Positions 38,996-48,700 of a stretch of 64,000 nt of DNA are shown in pieces. The stretch comes from Ruminococcus sp. Lineage in GTDB: Bacteria; Bacillota; Clostridia; Oscillospirales; Acutalibacteraceae. Position numbers and translations under genes: made by a program. The stretch spans positions 1 to 64,000 of the forward strand of contig JAFSZY010000036.1 of NCBI GenBank assembly GCA_017458845.1, given 5' to 3'. The notes beneath the pieces were generated by a model, which was not told where the DNA came from, searched no databases, and saw nothing but the letters and a program-made list of their open reading frames with translations. Numbering within the stretch: the stretch's first letter is position 1; each line of letters begins with the position of its first letter.

Positions 38996-41911
38996 TTATT
39001 TAACTACAATCTTAAGCGTTACCTTCTTGGTCTTAGCCTTATAGGTTGTATTACCCTTAGCTGTAACCTTAACTGTAACCTTATAAGTGCCCTTCTTGAG
39101 GCCCTTCTTAATCTTAACAACGCCCTTGCTGGATACGGTAATCTTCTTGTCGCCCTTAGTCTTCTTGAATACTACTGTACCCTTAGCCTTCTTAACTGTG
39201 AACGCTTTAGCCTTCTTAACAGTCGTAGCCTTGTAGCCCTTCTTGAGGCTGATCTTATTAGCCTTAACTGTCATTGTGTTAGCCTTCTTAACAACCTTTA
39301 TCTTAACAGTAGCGGACTTACCGTTGTTAGTTGCTTTGATAGTTACAGTACCTGCCTTCTTACCAACAACCTTGCCTGCGGATGTTACAGTAGCAACCTT
39401 AGTATTGCTGGACTTGAATGTTGTTGAACCTACAGGATTAGTAACTGTAGCCTTAACAGTTGTGGAAGCGCCTACATAGATAGTAGTCTTAGCTGCCGTA
39501 ACCTTGATTGTTGTCGCGGGAGTCTGTGTAGGAGCCTGAGTCTCTGTGGGAGCCTGAGTCTCTGTGGGAGCCTGAGTCTCTGTGGGAGCCTGAGTCTCTG
39601 TAGGAGCCTGAGTCTCTGTTGTGGGCTCTGTTGTAGGTGTTGTTGTGTCGTCAACTACGGGAACTTCCTGTCCGGGACCGTAAACTGTAGCGACAACGCC
39701 TTCCTCGGTTGCGCTTTCCTTATTAGGTCTGCTGGTACCCATTACATACTTGAATACGATTGTGGAATCGTTTTCATCAACAGTTACATAGGTGTTGTTG
39801 CCCATGCCTGAGGGATGCCAGTAAACAGATGTGCCGTCGAAGTAAACAACCTTGAACTCATAGCGGGGAGCGCCTGTGTCGTCAATATTGTCTGCGCTTG
39901 AAGGAACGTTAGAAGCTACATAATAGTAGAAGGAACCGTCGTTGGACTGTGTAAGCTTGGGTGTGCCGCTTGTTGCGGGATTCTCCCAACCCCATTCAAC
40001 GCCGCAAACTTCCTCGGAACCTACAAGATAGAATCCTGCCGCGTCAGCGGGAACAGGCTGAGTCTCGCCACTCTCTGTGGGCTCTGTGGGGATAACGATG
40101 TCATCGGGATAATACTTGAATTCCTCAGCCGTTGAATCATAATAGAAGCCTTCGATGCCCTCATAGAAGGGAAGGTCAGGTGACTGAGCGCCGTCGTTGT
40201 TGTTAAAGATGATGAATTCTGCGGAAGCGGGAACGTCAACTGTGTATACATCCTGCTCGTAATCGTTTTTCTCGAGCCATGTCATCTGTGTGCCGGGCCA
40301 CTCGGGACCAACTGTGCCTGCAGCCTTTGTATAGGTGTAAGCGTAAACCTCAGCCCAACCAAGTGTGTTTGTGAACTTAACTGTTCTTGTCTGTACGGGA
40401 GTTGTCTCCTGAGTCTCCTGAGTATCCTGAGTAGACTGAGTTTCCTTAGACTCTGTGGGCTGAACGTCAGATACGACGTAAATGCACCTTTCATGCCAAT
40501 CGTCGCCGCCGTCGCCGTTGGGACGGAAGTAAACTGTGTACTGACCATCTTCAGTTACAACATACTCGTTGTCCATGCCGTCGGGGTACCAAGCTGTGAT
40601 TGCGTTGTTTTCAACCTTAACAACCTTAATACCGTCGTTTTCCTCAATTCCTGTAGTTGTGAAATACTCTTCTCCTTCAGCCTCAGTGTTAACAGCGAGC
40701 TTAACAAAGGAATCTGTGAGAGCCCATTTTTCAGACGCTCTTACTACATAGTAGCCGTCAATAAGATCTAATGTATGACCTGTATCGCCTGTTGGGTCAG
40801 TAACCTGAGTTTCCTGAGACTCTGTGGGCTGCTCTGCAGCTGCTACGTAAATGCAGTTGTAGAACCAATCGTCGCCGCCGTCGCCGTTGGGACGGAAGTA
40901 TACGTTGTATGTGCCGTCAGCTGTGATTTCGCCGTTTTCGCCATAGTTGTTGCCCATGCCGTCGGGATACCATACCTGAGATCCGCCTGTAACAGCTACA
41001 ACCTTGAACTGTGACTCTGTTGTGAGCGCGAGACCATAGAACATATACTCGTCTGTCTCAGCCTCAGTGTTCTTAGTCATCTTGTAAGCTTCATTGGGAG
41101 CCCACTCAGTCATATTACCAACAATGTAATACTCTGTTTCAGCTGCGGGCTCTGTCTCGCCTGTCTCAGAAGCCAGTGTCTCGCCTGTCTCTGTAGTAGC
41201 AGCAGTTGTGCTGTCTGTTGTGGGCTCTGAGAGTGTTACTTCATAAGTAGCGCCTGTTTTTGTAGAAAAGTCGAAGTTTGTGAGGTCAATCTTGAAAGTA
41301 ACGTCGTAAGCCTGCTCAGTGAAGAGAGAGAGGTTGCCCTGCGCATTCCATACAGCTTCACCTGAAAGAGCTTCGTCATCTGCGCCTGCGCCCCAGTTAG
41401 CAGCCCAACCGCCGTTAGCGGCGAACTTGTAGCTGTAAGAACCTGCCGCAACATTCTTAGCTGTGTAAGAATAAACGCCTGCGGAAGTTTCTGTCATTTC
41501 GGGAGCTGTTGCGAAATCCCAACCTGCAAAGCCCATCAGCTGCATTTTGTCAACTGTAAGACCTGTTACAGCGGAACCGCCTGTGTAGGTGACTTCCTGA
41601 GTGTCAGGGTTGAATTTTACTGTTACGTCTCCAACCTCGGTTACAGCAACGTCAAAGTTGTTGCCTGTTGAGTCACCGATCCATGTGCCGTCAGCTACTA
41701 CCTTGAACTGATAGTTGCCTACGGGAACATCAGTGAATGTATAGGTGTATACATCACCGTCGAGTGTCATAGCGCATCCTGCATCCCAATCACAGCCGGG
41801 GAATGTACCGCGAACTGATACGGAATCGACAGCGCTTGCGCCAACCATAGCTACTGACATCAGCATAAGAACTGAAAGTAAGATGGCTATGGACTGTCTG
41901 AATTTTCTCAT
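38996..41911 (-). CDS. Multi-module secreted starch-binding-type protein with BIG2 and Lys-rich tail
   Basis: Start ATG 41911 behind AGAAGGAGG, giving 971 residues with signal peptide 1-28. Modules in order: an X25/SusE-like domain (about 30-110), a second beta domain (120-228), two related domains sharing WYPDGM and YFRPNGDGGDDW (260-356 and 386-480), a CBM26-type domain (509-605, FTNTLGWAEVYAYTY, WPGTQMTW), a further WYPDGM-like domain (625-725), a linker of TETQAP repeats (755-800), a BIG2 domain (801-875) and a lysine-rich tail (876-971). No enzyme motif. It probably binds starch granules at the cell surface, like the R. bromii starch-adherence proteins. That role is inferred from the modules. 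Confidence 0.82.
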   Translation of the reverse strand: MRKFRQSIAILLSVLMLMSVAMVGASAVDSVSVRGTFPGCDWDAGCAMTLDGDVYTYTFTDVPVGNYQFKVVADGTWIGDSTGNNFDVAVTEVGDVTVKFNPDTQEVTYTGGSAVTGLTVDKMQLMGFAGWDFATAPEMTETSAGVYSYTAKNVAAGSYSYKFAANGGWAANWGAGADDEALSGEAVWNAQGNLSLFTEQAYDVTFKIDLTNFDFSTKTGATYEVTLSEPTTDSTTAATTETGETLASETGETEPAAETEYYIVGNMTEWAPNEAYKMTKNTEAETDEYMFYGLALTTESQFKVVAVTGGSQVWYPDGMGNNYGENGEITADGTYNVYFRPNGDGGDDWFYNCIYVAAAEQPTESQETQVTDPTGDTGHTLDLIDGYYVVRASEKWALTDSFVKLAVNTEAEGEEYFTTTGIEENDGIKVVKVENNAITAWYPDGMDNEYVVTEDGQYTVYFRPNGDGGDDWHERCIYVVSDVQPTESKETQSTQDTQETQETTPVQTRTVKFTNTLGWAEVYAYTYTKAAGTVGPEWPGTQMTWLEKNDYEQDVYTVDVPASAEFIIFNNNDGAQSPDLPFYEGIEGFYYDSTAEEFKYYPDDIVIPTEPTESGETQPVPADAAGFYLVGSEEVCGVEWGWENPATSGTPKLTQSNDGSFYYYVASNVPSSADNIDDTGAPRYEFKVVYFDGTSVYWHPSGMGNNTYVTVDENDSTIVFKYVMGTSRPNKESATEEGVVATVYGPGQEVPVVDDTTTPTTEPTTETQAPTETQAPTETQAPTETQAPTETQAPTQTPATTIKVTAAKTTIYVGASTTVKATVTNPVGSTTFKSSNTKVATVTSAGKVVGKKAGTVTIKATNNGKSATVKIKVVKKANTMTVKANKISLKKGYKATTVKKAKAFTVKKAKGTVVFKKTKGDKKITVSSKGVVKIKKGLKKGTYKVTVKVTAKGNTTYKAKTKKVTLKIVVK

Positions 41912-41956
41912 AGCGAAAATCCTCCTTCTAAATTTTTTTGGTTTTAAACCATCTTT

Positions 41957-41985
41957 ATTATATTCCAAACCTGCAGATAAATCAA
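41957..41985 (-). promoter_or_regulatory. Promoter of the starch-binding-type protein
   Basis: Minus strand: TTGATT (41980-41985), 17-bp spacer, TATAAT (41957-41962). The palindrome TGGTTTTAAACCA (41939-41951) lies at the expected transcription start and might be an operator. Confidence 0.7.
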
Positions 41986-42111
41986 TAGCTTGTACATAAA
42001 TTTCTGACTAAATTCAATCAAAATTCGGCTATATTTCGTCAAAAGAAAAAAGCCGTACATCCCCCTCAAACAAGCGTGTGAAAAAGGCAGAAAAAAGAGA
42101 GCCGAAAACGA

Positions 42112-42271
42112 CTCCTACGGTTCTCTCTGTCATTCCGGGTTTGCGAGGAATCTCCTTTCTTTATATACCGTTCAGAAAAAGGTGTAAGATTCTTCGTCGC
42201 TACGCTCCTCTGAATGACAGGAAGAAAACCGCTCAGGATGACAGTAGGGGCTGACACAAAAGCCAGCCCCT
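42112..42271. repeat. Modular interspersed palindromic repeat
   Basis: Reverse-oriented relative of the copies at 8442 and 63593. It contains GATTCTTCGTCGCTACGCTC, TCTGAATGACAG and the hairpin GGGGCTGAC...CCAGCCCC (42247-42270). It lies 20 bp beyond the putP stop and may terminate it. Confidence 0.65.
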
Positions 42272-42290
42272 GCAATAAAGAGTTATTCTA

Positions 42291-43844
42291 TTAAAATTCT
42301 TCGTTCTTGACTCTTTCAAATTCCTGTACGATTTCGTCGTCGGGTTTCTTTGAAACGAGGGAAACAGCTATCATAAATATGAGAGCAATCGGGAAGCCGA
42401 CGGCAAGTGAGTAAAGGCCTGTGGCGCTTCCGATTGTTACCATACCGTCCGCCGAGCTTATCATCGGGATATAGTCCCAAACGATAACCGTGAGCGTTCC
42501 GCTTATCATAGCCGCGAGAGCGCCCTGCCAGTTTGAGCGTTTCCAGAACAGAGCGAGGAGAACAACAGGACCGAACGCCGCGCCGAAGCCTGCCCACGCG
42601 TCTGATACAAGCGTCATAATACTGGAGTTCGGGTCAAGCGCGATAACAAACGCTATAACCGCGATAACAATAACAGCTATACGGCCGAGCCTGAGAGAGC
42701 TCTTTTCAGAAGCGTTCTTTTTGATAACGCCCTTGTACATATCCTCACTGATAGCCGAAGCTGTAACGAGGAGCTGGCTGTCAGCGGTACTCATAATCGC
42801 CGCTAAGATTCCGCAAAGGAATAATCCGCCGATAAAGATGAGAATACCGTTGTCAGCAAATACCTGCTGAATCATACGGATGAATACAGTCTCGCTGTTT
42901 GTGCCGTCAAGCTGAGCCTTGAGGTAAGCTCTGCCAACGATACCGATAAGGAACGAAGCGATGAACGCAAGCGAAACCCATGTGATGGCGACTTTGCGTG
43001 ACTTTTTGATTTCCTTGTGGCTCTTGATAGCCATAAACCTTACAAGGATATGAGGCATACCGAAGTAGCCTAGTCCCCACGCGAAGCCCGAGATTACGGA
43101 CGATACCGTCGCCGAACCGAACGGGTTCATAAACGCGGCGGGATCCTTAACGCCGTTTGCCAAAAGAGCTGAACTGAATGATGTGTCAAATGTAAGTATT
43201 GAGTAAGCGATAATCGGAACTGTGAGGATAGCTATAATCATCATCATACCCTGGATAAGGTCGGTTGTACATACAGCCTTGAAGCCGCCGAGGAATGTGT
43301 ATACGAGAATAACTGTCGCCGCGATAATCAGACCGATCATATAAAACTGCTGGAAGCTTTCACCGGAATCTCCGCCAAACAGTGTAGCGAAAAGCTTCGC
43401 GCCGCTGGAGAAAGCCGAAGCGGTGTATACCGCGAAGAAGATAGTAATGATTACCGCCGATACAACTTTTAATACACCCTTGCTTCTGAAACGGTTGTCA
43501 AAGAAGCTGGGGATAGTAAGGCTGTTGCCCGAGGCAATCGTATACTTTCTTAATCTTCCCGATACAAAGAACCAGTTGAGCACCGTACCGATTAAAAGTC
43601 CTACAGCAACCCAGATGTCGCCTGTACCTGTAAGATAGAACGCGCCCGGGAGACCCATAAGAAGCCATCCGCTCATATCGGAAGCTTCCGCGGAGATAGC
43701 CGCTGTCCAGGCGCCCAGATTACGTCCGCCGAGGAAGTAGTCCTCGTTATTCTTTGTGCTTCGTGAATAGATAGCGCCGATAACAATCATCAGAGCCATA
43801 TAGAACACAAACGCGCAAAGAACGATTACGTTTGATGAACTCAT
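42291..43844 (-). CDS. putP: Sodium/proline symporter
   Basis: 517 residues, SSS-family transporter with 13 membrane helices. Family blocks are EDYFLGGRNLGAWTAAISAEASDMSGWLLMGLPG, GGFKAVCTTDLIQGMMM and ISSADSQLLVTASAIS-type (here MSTADSQLLVTASAISEDMYK). Imports proline with Na+, which fits amino-acid uptake in a gut anaerobe. RBS CAGGAGGGAATTT. Confidence 0.92.
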   Translation of the reverse strand: MSSSNVIVLCAFVFYMALMIVIGAIYSRSTKNNEDYFLGGRNLGAWTAAISAEASDMSGWLLMGLPGAFYLTGTGDIWVAVGLLIGTVLNWFFVSGRLRKYTIASGNSLTIPSFFDNRFRSKGVLKVVSAVIITIFFAVYTASAFSSGAKLFATLFGGDSGESFQQFYMIGLIIAATVILVYTFLGGFKAVCTTDLIQGMMMIIAILTVPIIAYSILTFDTSFSSALLANGVKDPAAFMNPFGSATVSSVISGFAWGLGYFGMPHILVRFMAIKSHKEIKKSRKVAITWVSLAFIASFLIGIVGRAYLKAQLDGTNSETVFIRMIQQVFADNGILIFIGGLFLCGILAAIMSTADSQLLVTASAISEDMYKGVIKKNASEKSSLRLGRIAVIVIAVIAFVIALDPNSSIMTLVSDAWAGFGAAFGPVVLLALFWKRSNWQGALAAMISGTLTVIVWDYIPMISSADGMVTIGSATGLYSLAVGFPIALIFMIAVSLVSKKPDDEIVQEFERVKNEEF

Positions 43845-43982
43845 AAATTCCCTCCTGATTTTATTACTTTATCAACGTAAAATTTTTCAACTTGAATATA
43901 ATATCATATTATATCGAAATTTGCAAGGGAAAGGGTATACAAAAAGGTTGTGAAATTTTTTTATTTTATTTCTATTATAATA

Positions 43983-44011
43983 TTGAATAAAAATTCTGTT
44001 TAGATTATAAT
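43983..44011 (+). promoter_or_regulatory. Promoter of the alr-polA run
   Basis: TTGAAT (43983-43988), 17-bp spacer, TATAAT (44006-44011). Confidence 0.7.
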
Positions 44012-44064
44012 ATAATAAGATTATTATGGATTATTATGTATAACTATGTTTGGAAGGCGAATTT

Positions 44065-45240
44065 ATGGATATTGTAAGGCGTACATGGTGTGAGATTTCA
44101 CTCGACAACGCCCGTGAAAACTTTAAGCTGATTAAAAGCAAAACAAACGGCAAAAAGCTCTGCTGCGTTGTAAAAGCCGACGGCTACGGTCACGGCGCGG
44201 CTGCGCTCGCTTCGCTGTACGAGAGTATGGGAGCGGACTACCTGGCTGTCAGCAATATTGATGAAGCCAAGCAGCTCAGAGACAGCGGGATAAAACTGCC
44301 GATTCTCATTCTCGGCTATACTCCCGCTGAGAACGCCCGCGAGCTTTTTGAGCTGAATATCACCCAGACGGTCTATTCGCTCGATTACGCCAAGCTTCTC
44401 AGCGAAAAGTGCGAAAAGTACAACATTGAAATAAAAATCCATATAAAAGCAGACACGGGTATGAGCCGCATAGGCTTTATGTGTCAAGAGTTCCCCAGAG
44501 ACAATACTTCCATAAAAGAAATAAAAGAAGCCTGTTCACTTAAGGGCTTAATTCCCGAGGGCATTTTTACGCACTTCTGCGTTTCGGACAGCGGCGCAGA
44601 GGGAAAAGAGTTTACCGACAGGCAGTTTGATAATTTCGAATACACGATTAATTCTTTAAAAGAAAATAACGTTGAGTTTGAAATAGCTCACTGCTCAAAC
44701 TCGGGAGCTATCCTCGATTATCCCCAAACCTATTGCAATATGGTAAGAGCGGGTATCATCCTTTACGGACTGAAGCCCTCGCCGATTTGCGGAATTGACG
44801 CGGGACTTAAACCTGTTATGTCTATGAAAACCGTAATAGCGCATACTAAAATTATCGAGAAGGGCGCAACGGTATCTTACGGCAGAACTTTTACGGCTGA
44901 CAGGAAACTCAAAGTTGCTACAGTCCCCGTGGGTTACGCCGACGGTTTTATCCGCGCGTACTCAAAGGACGGATATATGATGGTCGGTGATAAAAAGGCT
45001 CCGATTATCGGAAGAATTTGTATGGACCAGACAATGCTCGACATTACTGACATCCCCGAAGTCAAAATCGGCGACGAGGTGCTTGTGTTCGGCACGGGAG
45101 AGAACGGCGAGCGTACCGCGGACGATTTGGCGGAGTGCGCCGACACCATCAACTATGAGGTTGTGTGCGACGTCTCCAAGCGTGTGCCGAGGTTCTTTGT
45201 CCGTCACGAGAAAATTACGGAAGTGATGTATAAGATATGA
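44065..45240 (+). CDS. alr: Alanine racemase
   Basis: Start ATG 44065 behind GGAAGG; 391 residues. PLP-binding Lys is in VVKADGYGHGA (about 36-46). The catalytic Tyr region is TVSYGRTFTADRKLKVATVPVGYADGF and the C-terminal domain has GRICMDQTMLDIT. It supplies D-alanine for peptidoglycan. Its TGA overlaps the polA ATG (ATGA). Confidence 0.96.
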   Translation: MDIVRRTWCEISLDNARENFKLIKSKTNGKKLCCVVKADGYGHGAAALASLYESMGADYLAVSNIDEAKQLRDSGIKLPILILGYTPAENARELFELNITQTVYSLDYAKLLSEKCEKYNIEIKIHIKADTGMSRIGFMCQEFPRDNTSIKEIKEACSLKGLIPEGIFTHFCVSDSGAEGKEFTDRQFDNFEYTINSLKENNVEFEIAHCSNSGAILDYPQTYCNMVRAGIILYGLKPSPICGIDAGLKPVMSMKTVIAHTKIIEKGATVSYGRTFTADRKLKVATVPVGYADGFIRAYSKDGYMMVGDKKAPIIGRICMDQTMLDITDIPEVKIGDEVLVFGTGENGERTADDLAECADTINYEVVCDVSKRVPRFFVRHEKITEVMYKI

Positions 45241-47777
45241 CTTTTTTGGTTGTTGATGGAAACAGTATACTCAACAGAGCTTTTTACGGAATCCGTCCGC
45301 TCAGCACAAAGAGCGGTCAGCCTACCAACGCCATTTACGGCTTCCTTACAATGCTCGAAAAAATAAAATCCGACACTAACCCCGACCGTGTGGCGATAGC
45401 CTTTGACCTCAAAGCCCCGACATTCCGCCACAAGGCTTACGACGGCTACAAGGCTAACCGCAAGGGTATGCCCGAGGAGCTGGCGGCTCAGCTTGACCCC
45501 CTCAAAAAGCTGCTCACACTGCTCGGATATAAGATGGTTACCTGCGAGGGTTACGAGGCTGACGATATCCTGGGCACGCTCTCACTTGCGGCTCAGTCGG
45601 GCGGAAACAAGTGCTTTATCGCTACGGGTGACCGCGACTCGCTCCAGCTTGTTGACGAGAATATCACTGTTGATTTGGCGACCAACAAGTCAAATATTTT
45701 CTATACGCCCGAAAAGGTTATGGAGGACTACAGCGTCACTCCCGCTCAGCTCATTGACGTTAAAGCCATTCAGGGCGACAGCTCAGACTGTATACCGGGT
45801 GTGGCGGGTATCGGCCCCAAGGGCGCTACCGAGCTGATTTCGCGCTTTAACAATCTCGACTACGTTTACGATAATATAGATACAATTGATATTAAGGAAG
45901 GTATGAGGAGCAAGCTCAAAGCCTCAAAGGACAACGCCTATCTCAGCCGTATGCTCGGCGAGATTAAGCGGGATATTCCCGTAGACACCGACCTCGACAG
46001 TTACAAGGTTGAAATGAAGGACAGGGAAGAGGCAATCCGCTTTATGGGTTCGCTTGAGCTATTCAAGCTCATTGACCAGATGAAGCTGCGCGAGGAAGAA
46101 CCTATCCTTACGGATGAAAGCAAAGAAAAGAAATATATTTCTGTAAAAGAAATAAAAGATTATTCCGAAAAAGAATTATATTTCATCGCTGAGTTTGAGC
46201 CGGACGGAATTTCGCTGATAATTTCAGGCGAAGATGAAGTTTTAATTCTAAAAGAGAAAAATACAATTGACGAACTGCTGAGGGATGACAAGGTCGCAAA
46301 GTATACCTTTGACTCAAAACCGCTGTTCGCTTACGCCGACAAAGAGGGCTTTGAGATAAAGAACCTCAAGACAGACTTACTGTTGGCGGCATATCTGTTG
46401 CAGCCGTCGTCCTCAAAATACGGACTTGACAATCTTTCAATCTCCTACGGATTGAAACTTCCGATAGTTGATAATTCCGATAAAGAATTATATTCATCAG
46501 TTTTCCTTATGCCTCAGCTTTGCGAAAAGCTCCTTAATGACGTTGAGGAAAAGGAAATGACAAGCCTGCTCAACGACATTGAGATTCCGCTCGCCAATGT
46601 GCTCGCGAAGATGGAGAACGTCGGCTTTTCGGTTGACAAGCAGGGCATAGCCGACTACGGCGAAATGCTCGGCGCTCAGATTAAGAACCTCGAGAGAGAT
46701 ATATATAACGAGGTGGGATACGAGTTCAACATCAACTCGCCCAAACAGCTCGGCGTCGCACTGTTTGAGGAGCTGGGACTGCCCGCCAAGAAGAAAACAA
46801 AGAGCGGCTATTCCACAAACGCCGAGGTGCTGGAGAGTCTGAGGTATTCCTATCCCGTTGTTGAGATGGTTCTCAGCTACCGCACTCTCGCAAAGCTCAA
46901 GTCCACCTATTGCGACGGACTCTTAAAGGTTATCGGAGAGGACGGACGTATTCACTCCAGCTTTAACCAGACTGAAACCCGCACGGGGCGCATAAGCTCC
47001 ACCGAGCCTAACCTCCAGAACATTCCCGTCCGCACCGAGCTCGGCAGAGAGATGAGAAAGTTCTTTACCGCGGCGGAGGGTTGTGTGCTCGTTGACGCCG
47101 ACTACAGCCAGATTGAGCTGAGGGTTCTCGCTCATCTTTCGGGCGATGAGAATATGATTAATGCGTTCAAAAATAACGACGATATCCACGCGATTACCGC
47201 TTCCCAGGTTTTCAATATGCCGCTCGATATGGTAACGTCTCAGATGCGTTCCCGCGCAAAGGCTGTCAACTTCGGCATAGTTTACGGAATAGGAGCGTTT
47301 TCGCTCGGGAAAGATATCAAGGTAAGCACAAAAGAGGCTTCAAATTATATAAAGTCATACCTTGCTCATTACAGCGGTATCGACAGCTATATGAAAAACG
47401 TTGTCGAGAGCGCCAAGAAAAAGGGATACGCTGTTACGATGTTCGGACGCAGGCGCTATCTGCCTGAGCTTACGACAGACAACTTCAACACGAGAGCTTT
47501 CGGCGAGCGTGTAGCGCGCAATATGCCCATTCAGGGTACTGCCGCCGATATCATCAAAATCGCTATGGTGAATGTTGATAAACGCATCAAAGCCGAAGGA
47601 CTCAGCGCAAGGTTGATTTTGCAGGTTCACGATGAGCTGATTGTAGAGGCTCCGTCGTTTGAGGCGCTTCAGGTTGCTCTAATTCTTCAGGAGGAGATGG
47701 AGAAGGCGGTCGAGTTAAAAGTTCCGTTGGTCGCCGAGGCGAGTATGGGCGAGACCTGGTACGACGCGAAAGGTTAA
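45237..47777 (+). CDS. polA: DNA polymerase I
   Basis: 846 residues. 5' nuclease domain about 1-290 (LVVDGNSILNRAFYGIRPL, GDRDSLQLVDE, QGDSSDCIPGVAGIGPKGA). The middle 3'-5' exonuclease-like domain appears degenerate: where DxE is expected it reads YFIAEFEPDG. The polymerase domain is intact with motif A VDADYSQIELRVLAHLS, motif B RSRAKAVNFGIVYGIGAFSL and motif C LQVHDELIVEA. Works in repair and Okazaki fragment processing. Proofreading is probably absent, as in several Gram-positive enzymes. Confidence 0.97.
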   Translation: MTFLVVDGNSILNRAFYGIRPLSTKSGQPTNAIYGFLTMLEKIKSDTNPDRVAIAFDLKAPTFRHKAYDGYKANRKGMPEELAAQLDPLKKLLTLLGYKMVTCEGYEADDILGTLSLAAQSGGNKCFIATGDRDSLQLVDENITVDLATNKSNIFYTPEKVMEDYSVTPAQLIDVKAIQGDSSDCIPGVAGIGPKGATELISRFNNLDYVYDNIDTIDIKEGMRSKLKASKDNAYLSRMLGEIKRDIPVDTDLDSYKVEMKDREEAIRFMGSLELFKLIDQMKLREEEPILTDESKEKKYISVKEIKDYSEKELYFIAEFEPDGISLIISGEDEVLILKEKNTIDELLRDDKVAKYTFDSKPLFAYADKEGFEIKNLKTDLLLAAYLLQPSSSKYGLDNLSISYGLKLPIVDNSDKELYSSVFLMPQLCEKLLNDVEEKEMTSLLNDIEIPLANVLAKMENVGFSVDKQGIADYGEMLGAQIKNLERDIYNEVGYEFNINSPKQLGVALFEELGLPAKKKTKSGYSTNAEVLESLRYSYPVVEMVLSYRTLAKLKSTYCDGLLKVIGEDGRIHSSFNQTETRTGRISSTEPNLQNIPVRTELGREMRKFFTAAEGCVLVDADYSQIELRVLAHLSGDENMINAFKNNDDIHAITASQVFNMPLDMVTSQMRSRAKAVNFGIVYGIGAFSLGKDIKVSTKEASNYIKSYLAHYSGIDSYMKNVVESAKKKGYAVTMFGRRRYLPELTTDNFNTRAFGERVARNMPIQGTAADIIKIAMVNVDKRIKAEGLSARLILQVHDELIVEAPSFEALQVALILQEEMEKAVELKVPLVAEASMGETWYDAKG

Positions 47778-47814
47778 TTCAATTCGCAATTCGAAATGCG
47801 CAATTCGCAATTAA
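47775..47814. repeat. Heptamer array at the polA stop codon
   Basis: From the polA TAA onward run TTCAATTCGCAATTCG-type units, matching the arrays at the rplL, GGGtGRT and subtilase stop codons. Confidence 0.65.
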
Positions 47815-47828
47815 AAGAAGGTATAGAT

Positions 47829-48257
47829 ATGAAAAATGTATTGTTTGTATGCACAGGCAACACCTGCCGCAGTCCTATGGCGCAGGGAATCTGTGAAAAA
47901 ATCTGCTTTGACGAGCGTTTACCCGTAAGGGTTGACAGCGCGGGACTCTCCGTGAAGCAGGGTGAACCCGCCACCGAGAACGCCGTAGTCGCCTGCCGTG
48001 AAATCGGCGTGGATATCTCAAGACACAGAGCCACGGATGTACGCACGCTTGACCTCAGTTCTTACGACGCGGTTTACACAATGTCACAGCGTCACAAGAA
48101 CGCTCTGATTGCTCTGGGAGCCAACCCGTACAAAATCTGGGTTCTCGCTACCGAGGAGGGTGGTATCCCCGACCCCTACGGCGGAGATTTGGATATTTAC
48201 CGCGAGTGCAGGAACGCGTTGCGCGAGGCTGTTGAAATTTCTATAAACGAATTATGA
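47829..48257 (+). CDS. Low-molecular-weight protein-tyrosine/arginine phosphatase
   Basis: Start ATG 47829 behind AGAAGGTATAG; 142 residues. P-loop CTGNTCRSPMAQG (about 8-20) with the catalytic Cys and Arg, and the general-acid Asp loop GIPDPYGGD. The CTGNTCRSP variant is typical of the YwlE/PtpA group, where Thr at this loop favours phosphoarginine; so arginine or tyrosine substrates are both possible. Confidence 0.88.
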   Translation: MKNVLFVCTGNTCRSPMAQGICEKICFDERLPVRVDSAGLSVKQGEPATENAVVACREIGVDISRHRATDVRTLDLSSYDAVYTMSQRHKNALIALGANPYKIWVLATEEGGIPDPYGGDLDIYRECRNALREAVEISINEL

Positions 48258-48700
48258 TAATCAGAGAACTCAAGGCAACCGAAGTCCCCGCCATAGCCCG
48301 AATAGAGGAAAAATGCTTCTCAAACCCGTGGTCAAAGGATAGTATCAAAAGCTCCTTTGCGAATAAGGCGAATCGCTTTTATGTTGCCGAAAAGGACGGC
48401 GTGATTGTCGGGTATATGGGACTTAGCATAAGTGTTGACGAGGGTTATATTCTCAACGTCGCCACGCTCCCCGAGTACAGACGGCAGGGGATAGCGAAAG
48501 CCTTGATAAATCACATTATTAATATGTATAGTGAAAAGCTGAAGTTTATAACCCTGGAAGTCAGACCGTCAAACACAGCGGCGTTAAAGCTTTATGAGGG
48601 CTTCGGCTTTGAGCAGGTCGGCGAGCGTAAAAACTATTACAGCAATCCGGCCGAGAACGCGGTGTTGTTGACACTGTTTTTTAGTAAGGAAAATATATGA
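48254..48700 (+). CDS. rimI: Ribosomal protein S18-alanine N-acetyltransferase
   Basis: 148 residues, GNAT fold. Acetyl-CoA motif YRRQGIAKALINHIINM (about 79-95) and the C-terminal AALKLYEGFGFEQVGERKNYYSN. It overlaps the phosphatase gene by 4 bp and tsaD by 4 bp. rimI commonly lies next to tsaD. Confidence 0.92.
   Translation: MIIRELKATEVPAIARIEEKCFSNPWSKDSIKSSFANKANRFYVAEKDGVIVGYMGLSISVDEGYILNVATLPEYRRQGIAKALINHIINMYSEKLKFITLEVRPSNTAALKLYEGFGFEQVGERKNYYSNPAENAVLLTLFFSKENI

Noticed and set aside
39472..39654. Repetitive ORF with LRLPQR units on the minus strand
   Set aside because: It is an out-of-frame reading of the TETQAP linker repeat.
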